Notes: a model not told the origin generated them from the letters alone. Shown: positions 53,189-63,172, numbered from the stretch's first letter. The stretch is DNA of 64,000 bases from Chryseotalea sanaruensis (GCF_003990915.1 NZ_BHXQ01000001.1:737402-801401); one strand, 5' to 3'. Program-made: numbers and translations.

Positions 53189-55225
53189 TTAAATAGATGA
53201 CGTAATCGTTGGTAACTCAATTGCAAAGGTTGTTCCTTTACCTGGAGTACTTTCAACTGAAATATCACCCTTATTTAACTTTACAAAGTCGTAAACCAGA
53301 TTCAGACCTAAGCCTGTCCCCTTTTCGCCCTCTGTTCCTCGTGTTGTCTTATTTTCGTTTACTTCAAATATTTCTGTCAATTTATTTTCGGGAATACCCA
53401 CACCACTATCCTGAATTTTAATGGCAACCAAATCACTAATTTTTTCAGCCGAAAGTATAATGGTTCCACCGGATGGCGTAAATTTTAGAGCATTGCTGGT
53501 TAAATTCCGAAGTATGGTCATGAAACTATTTCGATCAGCCCACGCTGTAATATTTACATCTGCCTTAAGTTCTACCTGAATATGTTTTGATAGGGCTTGA
53601 AGCTCAATAAAAGTCAGATTCTCCTTTAAACATTCATGAATATTCAAGACCTGCGGATTATAAGGCATCATCCCCTCTTCTTTTAATGCCCATGTTATTA
53701 AGTTGTTGAGTAACGTTGTAAGTTGATTCCCTGCTTTTTTTAGAAGACCTATCATATCATTGAGTTCGCGATCATCATGAGCTTGATATTTTTGATGGAG
53801 ATGCAAACTGATTAATTCAAACATTCCAAAAAAAGTATTAACCGGACTTCTGAGGTCGTGTGATATTATGGAAAAAAATCTTGTCTTAGCGTTATTCAAT
53901 TTAACCAACTCATCTCTGTGTGATTTTATTTCCTCGTTTTTTGCAATCAGTGCCAGATTGGATTTTTTCTTTACTTTATAGAATTGGTATAGGATAACTA
54001 ACAGGGTTAATAATATTGCAACCCCACCAAAAGATGTATACTGGACAATCCGCTCTCGCTTTAGTTCATCCAGTATAGCCACTTTCTCCATTTCAATCGA
54101 GTCTCTTTCAATTTGAAATTTAAATTCAGCTTCTTTTAGATCCAGTTCCCTTGTCTGTTCTTCATTAATCAAACGGTCTGACAATTCTTTGTACCGTACA
54201 TGAGCTAGATATGCCGCTTTATAATTACCCGCCTTTTCCTCAATTAAAGCAAGGCCTTTTAAACCTTCATTTAAGTTTGATAATAATTTTGCTTCTTCTG
54301 AAAGCTTTATTCCTTCTAAAATATACTTCCTTGCATTTATTAAGTCATCGGTCATAATATAAGCGAGGCCAATACCGATAAGAGGATAAGTCATAGACCC
54401 TTTATCTCCAAGTTCTTGGTAAACTGAAAGTGCTTTAAAATAATATTCCTGGCCTAGATTGTAGTCTTTAATGTGGTCGACATAAACAACACCAATGTTA
54501 TGATAGTTTCTGGCAACATCTGCTTTATTTCCAATAGCTAGATTTATTTCCAGACATTTTTTGTAGTAGTCTAACGCTTTTTGAAAATCCTGTTGAGCCA
54601 CATAAACTATTCCTATGTTATTATAGCTTACTGCAATTTGACGTTGATCGCCTGATTCAATTCGTAATTCAAGACCTTTGGTATAATATTCAAGTGCTTT
54701 AGAATATTCCTTTTGTGCATAATAGATAATGCCAATATTGTTTAAGCTTGACGCGACTCGATTCTTGTCTCCAAAGCTCTCTCGCAATTTTAATGCCTGT
54801 AAATGATGATCAAGAGATTCTGTGTAGTTACCCATATTTCTATTGGCATCTCCAAGTCCATTGTGTGCATTGGCCTGTCCTTTCAAATATGTTGACGCAA
54901 CTGAAATGTTAAGAACCTTACTGAAAATGTCAAGTGCTTCAGTATTATGCCCGAACACCATTGTTACCCAACCGATGGCGTAATAGGCATCCGCAACTCC
55001 TTCTGTATATTTTATTTTTTCAGCAAGTGAAATTGCCTGGTTGGCATATTTGGCTGTATTGATCGAATCATAGCTTAAGTATTGGAATGCAGTCTGATTC
55101 AACGCATCGACTTTCTCTTTTTCAGGAATGTTGGCTCTAAGTAATGAGTCAATTTCAAGATTTTGAGCAAATAAGTTAAAGCTAGTAATAACTAAGAGTA
55201 TTAATACTGGTAAAAACTTGTGCAT
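53189..55225 (-). CDS. TPR-containing sensor histidine kinase
   Basis: The 678-residue kinase starts with a signal peptide (cleaved near LFAQN), then about seven TPR repeats in the periplasm (residues 30-345), one transmembrane helix (about 400-420), a coiled coil, HisKA with H456 in ISHDLRSPVN, and a HATPase (N box RNLTSNALKFT, GVGIPENK, GTGLGLNLV). This is a common Bacteroidota design without a linked regulator. It lies between two copies of the two-part repeat, and no response regulator is adjacent. Confidence 0.92.
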   Translation of the reverse strand: MHKFLPVLILLVITSFNLFAQNLEIDSLLRANIPEKEKVDALNQTAFQYLSYDSINTAKYANQAISLAEKIKYTEGVADAYYAIGWVTMVFGHNTEALDIFSKVLNISVASTYLKGQANAHNGLGDANRNMGNYTESLDHHLQALKLRESFGDKNRVASSLNNIGIIYYAQKEYSKALEYYTKGLELRIESGDQRQIAVSYNNIGIVYVAQQDFQKALDYYKKCLEINLAIGNKADVARNYHNIGVVYVDHIKDYNLGQEYYFKALSVYQELGDKGSMTYPLIGIGLAYIMTDDLINARKYILEGIKLSEEAKLLSNLNEGLKGLALIEEKAGNYKAAYLAHVRYKELSDRLINEEQTRELDLKEAEFKFQIERDSIEMEKVAILDELKRERIVQYTSFGGVAILLTLLVILYQFYKVKKKSNLALIAKNEEIKSHRDELVKLNNAKTRFFSIISHDLRSPVNTFFGMFELISLHLHQKYQAHDDRELNDMIGLLKKAGNQLTTLLNNLITWALKEEGMMPYNPQVLNIHECLKENLTFIELQALSKHIQVELKADVNITAWADRNSFMTILRNLTSNALKFTPSGGTIILSAEKISDLVAIKIQDSGVGIPENKLTEIFEVNENKTTRGTEGEKGTGLGLNLVYDFVKLNKGDISVESTPGKGTTFAIELPTITSSI

Positions 55226-55608
55226 TGCAATGATTTAAGTTCAAGTGAATTGCAATTAAGGATTATCAAGTAAAGAAGTAAAGAATTAAAGAAATATCAA
55301 TAGTATTTCAAATATAAATAAATTAACCACTGCTTGGTTCATTGCTTTACTAAAGTATAAGTGAAATTAGATTTGAATACTAATAACAGAGTCAATTAGT
55401 TAAGACAGTATCTCAAATTAAGATTAACATCTCTACCATCATTATGTGCCTAACATTTAACATGCAGTACCCTGATCTCACAAAAAGAACTTTTACAGTT
55501 TTTTGAGGGATGGAAGGGCGCAGCTTTCATGATATCTTTTACTGATTTTTCTTTCAATTTAGTGGATTTGTCAAATTAACTTTTTTTGTCATGAAGGTCT
55601 TTGCGCAA

Positions 55609-55758
55609 CGCAACACTCATTGTGCAGGCCCCACTTTCCTCCCCCTTCCTAAACCTACCCAAAGAGTGTGGCTGCCCAGCCGTTGTAACTGATGGAGATT
55701 GGATTCTGAAATACCCGCGTTAAAAAAAATCTTTGAAGATTGAGTAAGGCCCTCAGCC
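55609..55758. repeat. Degenerate dispersed repeat, left part, copy B
   Basis: Direct-orientation counterpart of 51820-52009, with the same CATTGTGCAGGCC and CTACCCAAAGAGTGT blocks. It lacks the internal REP-like hairpin of copy A. Confidence 0.65.
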
Positions 55759-55901
55759 CAGGTACGTGTCCTCAGGAACCAGCGCTTGCTTAATTCAAAA
55801 GCCTCTTTCCTATCACTCAAATAAATCTCAATACTTAACTGGACACTACCATATGCCCCATCCTAAACAATGAAGTTTTAACTGCTCCTCCAAGTAGTTA
55901 G

Positions 55902-56066
55902 TGTCCTCATGCAACAGATTTTATCTTATTCAATACTGCATCTCCACTCATTCAAAAATACGGCTAACTCAAGTCACGGGTACACAAACTTCCCAGCATT
56001 CAAAATCCACGACTATAGTGTATACTGTTTTTACAATTGGTCATGGAGACAAGAACCAAGTCTTGG
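55902..56066. repeat. Degenerate dispersed repeat, right part, copy B
   Basis: Direct-orientation counterpart of 53013-53178. Here left and right parts are only about 143 bp apart, versus about 1 kb in copy A, where the nrdJ fragment lies between them. Confidence 0.65.
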
Positions 56067-56137
56067 AGATTTAATAAAAAACTCCAATAAATTTTATCCC
56101 CCTGTTTGGAAATTTCAAATCTATTTAACACTATTGC

Positions 56138-56161
56138 ACTGTATTAGTTAAGTAATACAGT
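56138..56161. promoter_or_regulatory. Dyad operator upstream of the YtrA-type ABC operon
   Basis: ACTGTATTA (56138-56146) and TAATACAGT (56153-56161) are perfectly complementary 9-bp arms with a 6-bp spacer, ending 12 bp before the ABC gene ATG. GntR/YtrA regulators bind dyads of this type at their own operon promoters, and such a regulator is the third gene here. Confidence 0.65.
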
Positions 56162-56173
56162 AAATCACGTGTA

Positions 56174-57004
56174 ATGGTATCTATCAAAGACTTAAAATTT
56201 AGGTATTCTAAAAGGCAAAGCCCTCTTTTTGAGGAACTTAGCTTTGAGCTACCCTCAGGCAGCATAGTTGGGCTACTGGGTAAAAATGGAGCTGGTAAGA
56301 CAAGTTTATTAAAGCTGATGGTGGGTTTGCTCAAACCAACGGAAGGGTCGGTGCGCATACTCGACCAGCAACCTTCAGCCCGCCAGGCCTCGCTCCTTCA
56401 GGAAATCTACTTTCTACCGGAAGAATTCCATCAGCCTTCCATCTCCATCAGAAAGTTTGTGAAGGCAAACGCAGGTTTCTATCCAAGATTTGATAAAGAA
56501 CTGTTGAAGCGCTTACTCGCTGACTTCGAACTACCCGATAATAAACAACTGAATCAGTTTTCTTACGGTCAGAAAAAGAAATTCCTGATTGCCTTCGCCC
56601 TATCAACCAAATGCAGGCTATTGGTTTTTGATGAACCAACCAATGGTCTCGATATACCCTCAAAGGCAATTTTCAGAAGGGTAATGGCAGGCTCGCTGGA
56701 TGAAGATCAGCTTGTGATCATTTCTACGCACCAGGTAAGGGATGTAGAAAATCTGATTGACAGGGTGCTGATGCTGGAGCAAGGAAAGTTTATCATGCAA
56801 AAGGATCTTCATGACATTGCTTCAAAACTTCAATTTGCCACCACGTCCACACCACACGGTGAAAATGTTTTGTACCATGAAATGGTACCGGGTGGTTATA
56901 AAGTGATCACACCTCAGACAGATGGAAGTTCCTCTGTCGACATTGAATTACTATTCAATGCGATTTCTAATGGAAGCGAAAAACTTAAAGAATATGTCAA
57001 ATAA
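56174..57004 (+). CDS. ABC transporter ATP-binding protein
   Basis: The 276-residue ATPase has Walker A LGKNGAGKTSLLK, the ABC signature FSYGQKKKF (a YtrB-like variant), Walker B LLVFDEPTNGLD and the switch histidine in ISTHQ. The C-terminal 70 residues are a variable regulatory tail. It overlaps the membrane partner gene by 11 bp. The operon order (ATPase, membrane protein, GntR) is typical of Bacteroidota YtrA-regulated ABC systems. Confidence 0.92.
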   Translation: MVSIKDLKFRYSKRQSPLFEELSFELPSGSIVGLLGKNGAGKTSLLKLMVGLLKPTEGSVRILDQQPSARQASLLQEIYFLPEEFHQPSISIRKFVKANAGFYPRFDKELLKRLLADFELPDNKQLNQFSYGQKKKFLIAFALSTKCRLLVFDEPTNGLDIPSKAIFRRVMAGSLDEDQLVIISTHQVRDVENLIDRVLMLEQGKFIMQKDLHDIASKLQFATTSTPHGENVLYHEMVPGGYKVITPQTDGSSSVDIELLFNAISNGSEKLKEYVK

Positions 57005-57779
57005 TATATTCAGTGGAAAGCGATTTCAATTGTTATTGAAGCAACACCTTATTCATAACGCGCAGTTTCTGTTGCTGGCCGCTGGCGCTTATGTCGGGGT
57101 TATCTTCATTATATTGTCTATTGCTCAGGTCGGTAATAATTTTATGCCTCACGGTGTCGACCACTTTCAGGAGCTAATGGTTGTGTTCGTGACGATATTT
57201 AGTGTTCTCTATGTTGGCCATTCATTTCCTGCGTTTCGATCGAAAGAAAGTACGATCACTTACCTGATGATGCCTGCATCGATATTGGAGAAATTTGTTT
57301 TTGAGTTTGTAAGCCGCATTGGGTTTATCCTGTTAATACTACCCTTATTGTTTTGGATGAGCTTCAACCTACAGGGGTATTTTTTTTCCATATTCACTGA
57401 ACATTTTTTTGAACCGATTGGCTTAAAGCATACGGTAAAAATTGATGCACCTGAAGACTACGTATACCTAATTTATTCATTGTTAATTGGAGGTGGATTA
57501 CTTGCGCTTTCCCTCGCTTTCGTGGGATCAGCCATGTTTACTAAACAACCTTTGGTTAAATCACTTTTCGCGGTAGCCTTGGTGGTTATGTTATTTGGTG
57601 GATATAGCTACATTATTATCGAGCATGTTGGCGTAGGAAGGTATAATCCGCCTGACACGATGCTGTTAATTCCTATGGAAGAAAAATTGTTGCTGAGATT
57701 TTTTGCCCTTGCGCTATTTCCAGCATCAGCAGTCATGCTTTTTGTGGCCTATCTTAAGTTAAAAGAGCGGGAGGTGTAG
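56994..57779 (+). CDS. ABC transporter membrane subunit
   Basis: From ATG 56994 (MSNNIFSGKRF) the product has 261 residues and about six transmembrane helices; a longer frame from 56922 lies wholly inside the upstream gene. It is the partner of the ATPase at 56174, with which it overlaps by 11 bp. No substrate can be inferred. The next gene follows after 1 bp. Confidence 0.8.
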   Translation: MSNNIFSGKRFQLLLKQHLIHNAQFLLLAAGAYVGVIFIILSIAQVGNNFMPHGVDHFQELMVVFVTIFSVLYVGHSFPAFRSKESTITYLMMPASILEKFVFEFVSRIGFILLILPLLFWMSFNLQGYFFSIFTEHFFEPIGLKHTVKIDAPEDYVYLIYSLLIGGGLLALSLAFVGSAMFTKQPLVKSLFAVALVVMLFGGYSYIIIEHVGVGRYNPPDTMLLIPMEEKLLLRFFALALFPASAVMLFVAYLKLKEREV

Positions 57780-57780
57780 T

Positions 57781-58146
57781 ATGCAATTTCAGGATGGTAA
57801 AAGCATTTTTCTGCAAATCGCAGATTCGATCACCGAGAAGGTAGTGAGTGGGGAATTTCCCGCTGGCGAAAAAATTCCTTCAGTACGGGAACTTGCAGCA
57901 GCAATGGGGGTAAATCCCAACACCGTTATGCGTACATACAGTGAACTTCAGGCAATGAATATTATAGAAAACCAAAGAGGCATAGGATACTTTGTGAATC
58001 CGGAAGCGAAAAAAATTATACTGAAAGAAAAGCGGCAGGAATTTTTTAATAAAGTATTACCTGAATTTTTAAAGCAGGCTGCATTGCTCGGCATAGAGGC
58101 CGATGAATTAAAAAAAGAATTGGAAACTTTGAATGGAACAATATGA
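57781..58146 (+). CDS. GntR-family regulator, YtrA subfamily
   Basis: The 121-residue protein has a GntR winged helix (residues 8-75; IADSITEKVVSGEFPAGEKI split, then VRELAAAMGVNPNTVMRTYSEL) and only a short C-terminal helix pair, the mark of the YtrA subfamily. It is preceded by GGGAGGTG, an unusually good ribosome site for this phylum. It probably represses its own operon through the dyad at 56138-56161 and responds to envelope stress. It overlaps the next gene by 4 bp. Confidence 0.93.
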   Translation: MQFQDGKSIFLQIADSITEKVVSGEFPAGEKIPSVRELAAAMGVNPNTVMRTYSELQAMNIIENQRGIGYFVNPEAKKIILKEKRQEFFNKVLPEFLKQAALLGIEADELKKELETLNGTI

Positions 58147-58823
58147 AGTTAAGCAATAAAATACTCTTGGGATTTTTTGGATTGATCTTCCTCTACCTTA
58201 ACGCAGCATTCATAGAAATAAGACTGACAGGTTCTCCAAATATTATTAACGATAAGAATAGCATTACAGAAAAAGTAGACTTTAATGATATAACACATCT
58301 GGCTTTAAACGGACTGGAGAAAACGGTACGCGTTATCGGATCAGATCGACCAATGTTAGAAGTGCGTAGTATCAAGGGAGACCTATTGAAAAAACTTAAG
58401 TATGTGGTGTCCGGTGATACACTTACATTAACTGGAATAGATGCAGATGACAATAGGAATTTCATAGTCACTGTGTTTGTACCTATAGCAAGTTTTAAAT
58501 CCATTCATGTAAATAATTCCGTGGTTAATTTTAAGGACTTACAAATACCACATTTAAGCATTTATCAAAGTAAAGGAAGAATTGCCATGAATGACTGCCG
58601 CATTGGTACGTTAGCACTCGATGTGAATACTGCTTTTCTGAATATTACGGATACAAGCGCGGATACAGTGTCTGTTAATATTGAGACATCAACTGTAAAT
58701 ATTTATTCTTCTCTGATACGCTTGCAAGGCTCAATCAAAAACCAAACATTTTTACACATTAGAGATGCTCAGGAAATTCAGTTGAGAAAAGATGAAAGCA
58801 GTAACCTGGTCATGTATAAATGA
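58143..58823 (+). CDS. Putative periplasmic DUF2807-like protein
   Basis: The 226-residue product begins with a hydrophobic signal/anchor (ILLGFFGLIFLYLNAAFI). The rest is beta-rich, with strands such as LEVRSIKGDLLKKLKYVVSGDTL split, and SIHVNNSVVNFKDLQI, resembling the putative auto-transporter adhesin head (DUF2807). It is coupled to the GntR gene by a 4-bp overlap. Function is unknown. Confidence 0.65.
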   Translation: MKLSNKILLGFFGLIFLYLNAAFIEIRLTGSPNIINDKNSITEKVDFNDITHLALNGLEKTVRVIGSDRPMLEVRSIKGDLLKKLKYVVSGDTLTLTGIDADDNRNFIVTVFVPIASFKSIHVNNSVVNFKDLQIPHLSIYQSKGRIAMNDCRIGTLALDVNTAFLNITDTSADTVSVNIETSTVNIYSSLIRLQGSIKNQTFLHIRDAQEIQLRKDESSNLVMYK

Positions 58824-58898
58824 ATATCAGCAGGTATTGTAACAAATCATTAATACAATCTTCTTTTCAAAGAATGCCCACTACCACCCTATCTGAAT

Positions 58899-59789
58899 AT
58901 GAACATTAAGATAAAAGGACTTTCTAAAATTTATCCCAACGGCCATGCAGCCATTAAAAACATTAACCTGCAAATAGGCAGTGGTATGTTTGGACTGCTT
59001 GGGCCCAACGGAGCCGGCAAGTCCAGCTTTATGCGCATACTGGTTACGGTGCAAAAAGCAACTTCCGGAACAATTCTCATGGATGGAATGGACATTAATG
59101 AACACCGTCATGAGATTAGAAAACTCGTAGGATACCTTCCTCAGGACTTCACTTTTTTTTCTAAGCTAAAGACTTGGGAGTTTTTAGATTATGCTGCTCA
59201 ACTTTCAACTTCACTGAAAAGAAAAGAACGGCTGGCCAAAGTTGACAAGCTACTAGATCAAGTGGGCTTGCTTGATGTGCGTGAACGCATGGCCAACAAA
59301 CTTTCGGGTGGTATGAAACGAAGACTTGGTATAGCGCAGGCTCTCATTGGTGAACCCAGGTTGTTAGTCATTGATGAACCCACCACTGGTTTGGATCCTG
59401 AAGAGCGTATTCGCTTCAGAAATATTCTTTCCGATTTGAGTCAACGAGATGTTACTATCATCCTATCAACACATATTGTTGGCGACATCAGCAGTACTTG
59501 TCATAATATGGCTATGCTTAATAAAGGCGAAGTGGCTTTCAAGGGTTCTCCGGAAGGCATGATTGATCAGGTGCGGGGGCATGTGTGGCAGATTATACTA
59601 GACGACTCAGCATTCGACAGTTTAAAAGCAAAGTATCCTGTAGTTTCTACCATTCCTGTGGATGGAAAATGGGAAGTGCAACTTATTTCGAATGATCAAC
59701 CGCACCCTGATGCTAAAGTGGCCAATCCAAACCTGGAGCACGCATATGTATATTTTATGGAGAATGAATTTGGTGTATCACTGGTATGA
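58899..59789 (+). CDS. ABC transporter ATP-binding protein
   Basis: The 296-residue ATPase has Walker A LGPNGAGKSSFMR, signature LSGGMKRRLGIAQ, Walker B LLVIDEPTTGLDP and switch ILSTH. The C-terminus is about 70 residues of variable sequence. It overlaps the large permease gene by 4 bp, so the two act together. ABC ATPases of this class pair with ABC-2 permeases fused to M1-like domains in Bacteroidota. Confidence 0.93.
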   Translation: MNIKIKGLSKIYPNGHAAIKNINLQIGSGMFGLLGPNGAGKSSFMRILVTVQKATSGTILMDGMDINEHRHEIRKLVGYLPQDFTFFSKLKTWEFLDYAAQLSTSLKRKERLAKVDKLLDQVGLLDVRERMANKLSGGMKRRLGIAQALIGEPRLLVIDEPTTGLDPEERIRFRNILSDLSQRDVTIILSTHIVGDISSTCHNMAMLNKGEVAFKGSPEGMIDQVRGHVWQIILDDSAFDSLKAKYPVVSTIPVDGKWEVQLISNDQPHPDAKVANPNLEHAYVYFMENEFGVSLV

Positions 59790-62700
59790 TATCAATTAAA
59801 AATATATTAACGATCTCAACCTACGAATCAAAAGTTCTTTGGCGAAATTGGTTTTTCCGTATAGTTGGCCTTGCCGGAATTTTTTTTATCAGCATTTTTA
59901 ATCTGGTTGAAATGTCTTCACTGGATAACCCATCGTGGTGGGCCATGCTCAACGGTTATGTTCTCCCCTATGCCAGCCTAATATTCATAAGCATTCCGCA
60001 AGCAGCAGCCGTTATTTTTTTGGCAACCGGGCTTATCAAGAAAGATAAAAAACTGGATACGAATGAAGTCTTTTTTGTGAGGGCCATCAGTAACCTGGAC
60101 TACGTCTTAGGGAAAGCACTGGCCATGTTTAAGCTTTTCTTTCTGTTAAATTTTGTCATACTGGCTATTCCCTTTATTGTAGGTTTAACCAACCCACTGG
60201 CTACTGTCAATCCGATGGCCTTTATTGTCTATCCACTGATCGTCAGTATTCCGAATATTGTTTTTACAATGGGGATTTCATTTCTGCTGGTTACTGTTAT
60301 CCGCAATCAACCCATTTCGATCGTATTGCTCGTTGGCATAACGGGGGTACAATTGATTTATTATTTCGACAAGTTCTCTAATATCCTCGATTTCACTGGC
60401 TTCAGAATCTCAATGTTGGCATCAGAGATGTCCGGCTTTGTTGATATTGAATTTGCACTGTGGCAACGTGCGTTTTACTTTCTCACAGGCATTGCTTTTT
60501 TGTTTCTCACTGCTTTTCTACTCGAGCGCTTGTCGGGACATAAAGCTACGCATCGTGCTACAGCTTTGGTCGGTATGGTGCTACTGCTTATTTCATCTTT
60601 TATTATGGTCAACATTTGGACAATACGCCAAAGCCCAATTGACTTACGACAAGAAATGATTACAGTTAATGGTAGGTGGGCGAATGAACCTAACCTTTCC
60701 ATCACCTCACACGCCATCGCACTGGAGTGGGCAGGCAACGAGATCATCAGTACATCAGACTTAACGTTAAAAAACAATACTCCTGAGCTGCTCGATACGA
60801 TCTACTTTTCTCTGAATCCGGGCTTAATCGTGGATACTGTTATCGTCAACGAAGCACCTGCGCCATTCAACCGAGACCTGCAAATCATTCACATCAACAA
60901 TGGTATCAGCATTGGCCCTGGTCAGGAGGTAAACGTCCGCATTAAATATCACGGAGCGATCATGCAGGCCGCTGCTCACCTGGAGGTAGATCAGAAAAGG
61001 TATGAGACGTCAAATGATTTCATCATGTTCTCATTAACAAAAAAGTACGCCTTTCTCGAAGATGATTATGTGTTACTGACGAATGATGTGCTCTGGTATC
61101 CCGACACTGAGGTTGGCTATAACCGAAAGGCAGCTACAAAGGAAAGACAATCATTTATCGATTTTGAATTAAAGGTAAAAGTACCAGAAGGCAAAACAGC
61201 GATTTCACAGGGAGCAGTAACCGTAAGTGGTGATGTTCAACAATTTAAACCAGAGTACCCGCTACCCTACATCTCACTCGTGATTGGTGATTATCTTAAA
61301 AAGGAAATCATTGTTGACAGTGTAACCTATTCCGTATTTCATTATCCAAAGAACGATTATTTTCTTAAGCAACTCGGTCTGATTGCAGATACACTCAGCT
61401 ACCTGATTACAGATGTGGTGAACGAATATGAAGATGCTCAAAAGCTCTCCTACCCTTTCAAAAGAATGCAGTTTGTTGAAGTTCCCCTTCATTTCACTGC
61501 ATACAATAAGATATACGAAAGCCATCAGGCATTTCTACAACCCGAAACAGTTTTTTGGCCTGAAGAAGGTGCCGAAATCAGACAGTTTGATTTCAGCCGA
61601 CAACTCAGAGACATGAACACTCAGGCTAAAAAAACTAATCAGGTTTTAACTGATAAACAAAAGCAAGCGAATGTTTTTAATGACCTGATTAGAAAAGTAT
61701 TTACAAAACAGATTGGCTCCAGGTGGGTGTACGATGGTAAGGATATCGATAATCCAGACTATTCACTATTTCCAAATTATTATGATTTTAATTCAGGAAT
61801 CGTAAGCAGAGACTTGGCCATACTCAATCGTTGCATTGCCACTTACCTCAGAAATGACAAGCAAGTGCAAAATGATTACTCCAGAGAAATAAATGGAATC
61901 TCTTTTACAGAGGAGTGCAATAATCTAATGCGAACTACTCCCCTTTCAAAAATTCTGACAGCATCAGATTTCAGTAAAATCAGTAAATCAGTTGCGCTGA
62001 AAAGTCAGTACCTCTTCTCTTACCTTGGCCAAACGCTGGGCGAAAGCAATTTTAAATCCTTTTTGTATGAATGGGTAAACAAACATCAGCACCAGCTAAA
62101 CAGCTACGAAGAATTCAGGAAAGCCATGCTTTCGCGTTTTCATGTGGACATTGATCCGATTATACGCACTGTGTATTCCGAAACTTCTCAACCTGCTTTT
62201 GAAATTTTGGATGTGCAGAAATATGAAGTAACGGACGGTGACCGTAAACGTTACCAGGTAATGGTAAAAGTAAAAAATTCAGGCGATAGTGACGGTGTGC
62301 TCGAAGTAAAGTTCAACCACAAAGAAAATAATGATGATGAAGACACCTATTATGCAAAGGTTAATGAAGAAGTAGCTGTGGAAGCTCCTGGCCGGCTGTC
62401 TGTAATCAAACAAGGGGAAACCAAACTCTTTGGGTATGTGCTGGACGAAAAACCAAATGCGATCACAATCAATACCATCATTTCCAGAAATATTCCTTCG
62501 GTGATTAACATGTCATTGGGAACTTTGTCAAACCGTGAAGGAGGAATGCTCTTCGATGGTGAGCAAGTAGTTGACAACGAAAAGAATTCCGCACAATATG
62601 AAGTGATTGTGGATAATGAAGATAAACAATTCACTCACTTCAGCCCGATTGAGCCTACGTTGTTGAAGGCATACTTAGACAATCGTGACACGGTCGTTAA

Positions 62701-63121
62701 AAAATATTATGGCGAATGGAACACTTCCTATTCCAGCTGGCTGGCGACAACAGGTTCCGATTTTTATGGAAGCGTTATTCGTTCAGCTCACTTTACAAGA
62801 TCAGGAGGCGGTGAAAAGCTTGCGACCTGGACACCCGAGTTCAAAGAAGAAGGCTTCTATGACATTTATGTTTACATGAGGGGCAAAAATCAAAACGAAT
62901 TCGTAGGACGTGAGAGTGCAAGCAAACAGTTCGATTATAATTATATTATTCGCAACGGTGATGGAACAGATAACATCAAGTACAACATCACCAACGCTGA
63001 GCCAGGCTGGAATTACCTTGGATCTTATTATTTCAATAAAACCGGAGGAAGTATTTCGTTAACGGATAAATGTGAACTCTGGAGGGTATATGCAGATGCA
63101 GTAAAGTGGGTGAAGCAGTGA
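59786..63121 (+). CDS. ABC-2 permease fused to an M1-like domain and golvesin-type C-terminus
   Basis: In 1111 residues there are about six transmembrane helices in two groups (20-250 and 260-285, ABC-2 permease), a beta-rich M1-aminopeptidase-like region (about 300-830), and a C-terminal golvesin/xanthan-lyase-like module (about 970-1111, ending WRVYADAVKWVK). The M1 HExxH zinc motif is not present, so peptidase activity is unlikely. The periplasmic part may sense or bind peptide or glycan. It is coupled to the ATPase upstream and followed by a TolC-like gene. Confidence 0.87.
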   Translation: MISIKNILTISTYESKVLWRNWFFRIVGLAGIFFISIFNLVEMSSLDNPSWWAMLNGYVLPYASLIFISIPQAAAVIFLATGLIKKDKKLDTNEVFFVRAISNLDYVLGKALAMFKLFFLLNFVILAIPFIVGLTNPLATVNPMAFIVYPLIVSIPNIVFTMGISFLLVTVIRNQPISIVLLVGITGVQLIYYFDKFSNILDFTGFRISMLASEMSGFVDIEFALWQRAFYFLTGIAFLFLTAFLLERLSGHKATHRATALVGMVLLLISSFIMVNIWTIRQSPIDLRQEMITVNGRWANEPNLSITSHAIALEWAGNEIISTSDLTLKNNTPELLDTIYFSLNPGLIVDTVIVNEAPAPFNRDLQIIHINNGISIGPGQEVNVRIKYHGAIMQAAAHLEVDQKRYETSNDFIMFSLTKKYAFLEDDYVLLTNDVLWYPDTEVGYNRKAATKERQSFIDFELKVKVPEGKTAISQGAVTVSGDVQQFKPEYPLPYISLVIGDYLKKEIIVDSVTYSVFHYPKNDYFLKQLGLIADTLSYLITDVVNEYEDAQKLSYPFKRMQFVEVPLHFTAYNKIYESHQAFLQPETVFWPEEGAEIRQFDFSRQLRDMNTQAKKTNQVLTDKQKQANVFNDLIRKVFTKQIGSRWVYDGKDIDNPDYSLFPNYYDFNSGIVSRDLAILNRCIATYLRNDKQVQNDYSREINGISFTEECNNLMRTTPLSKILTASDFSKISKSVALKSQYLFSYLGQTLGESNFKSFLYEWVNKHQHQLNSYEEFRKAMLSRFHVDIDPIIRTVYSETSQPAFEILDVQKYEVTDGDRKRYQVMVKVKNSGDSDGVLEVKFNHKENNDDEDTYYAKVNEEVAVEAPGRLSVIKQGETKLFGYVLDEKPNAITINTIISRNIPSVINMSLGTLSNREGGMLFDGEQVVDNEKNSAQYEVIVDNEDKQFTHFSPIEPTLLKAYLDNRDTVVKKYYGEWNTSYSSWLATTGSDFYGSVIRSAHFTRSGGGEKLATWTPEFKEEGFYDIYVYMRGKNQNEFVGRESASKQFDYNYIIRNGDGTDNIKYNITNAEPGWNYLGSYYFNKTGGSISLTDKCELWRVYADAVKWVKQ

Positions 63122-63123
63122 GA

Positions 63124-63172
63124 AAAGTAGTAAGACGTAAGACATAAGTAGTAAGTAGTAAGAATAGAAGGA
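63124..63172. repeat. Short tandem-like GTAAGACGTAAG/GTAGTAAG repeats
   Basis: AAGTAGTAAG, GTAAGAC and related units recur several times right after the permease stop. Such short simple repeats are common between Bacteroidota genes and carry no known function. Confidence 0.5.

Larger units (their letters stand above)
55226..56137. other. Gene-free stretch made mostly of repeat copy B
   Basis: No gene is supported over about 900 bp. It contains the left part (55609-55758) and right part (55902-56066) of the dispersed repeat. Frames at 55617-55820 (minus) and 55909-56151 (plus) are within the repeats and show no protein family. Confidence 0.5.

Noticed and set aside
55617-56151. Frames of 67 and 80 codons in repeat copy B
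   Set aside because: They are inside the repeat parts and have no counterpart frames in copy A.
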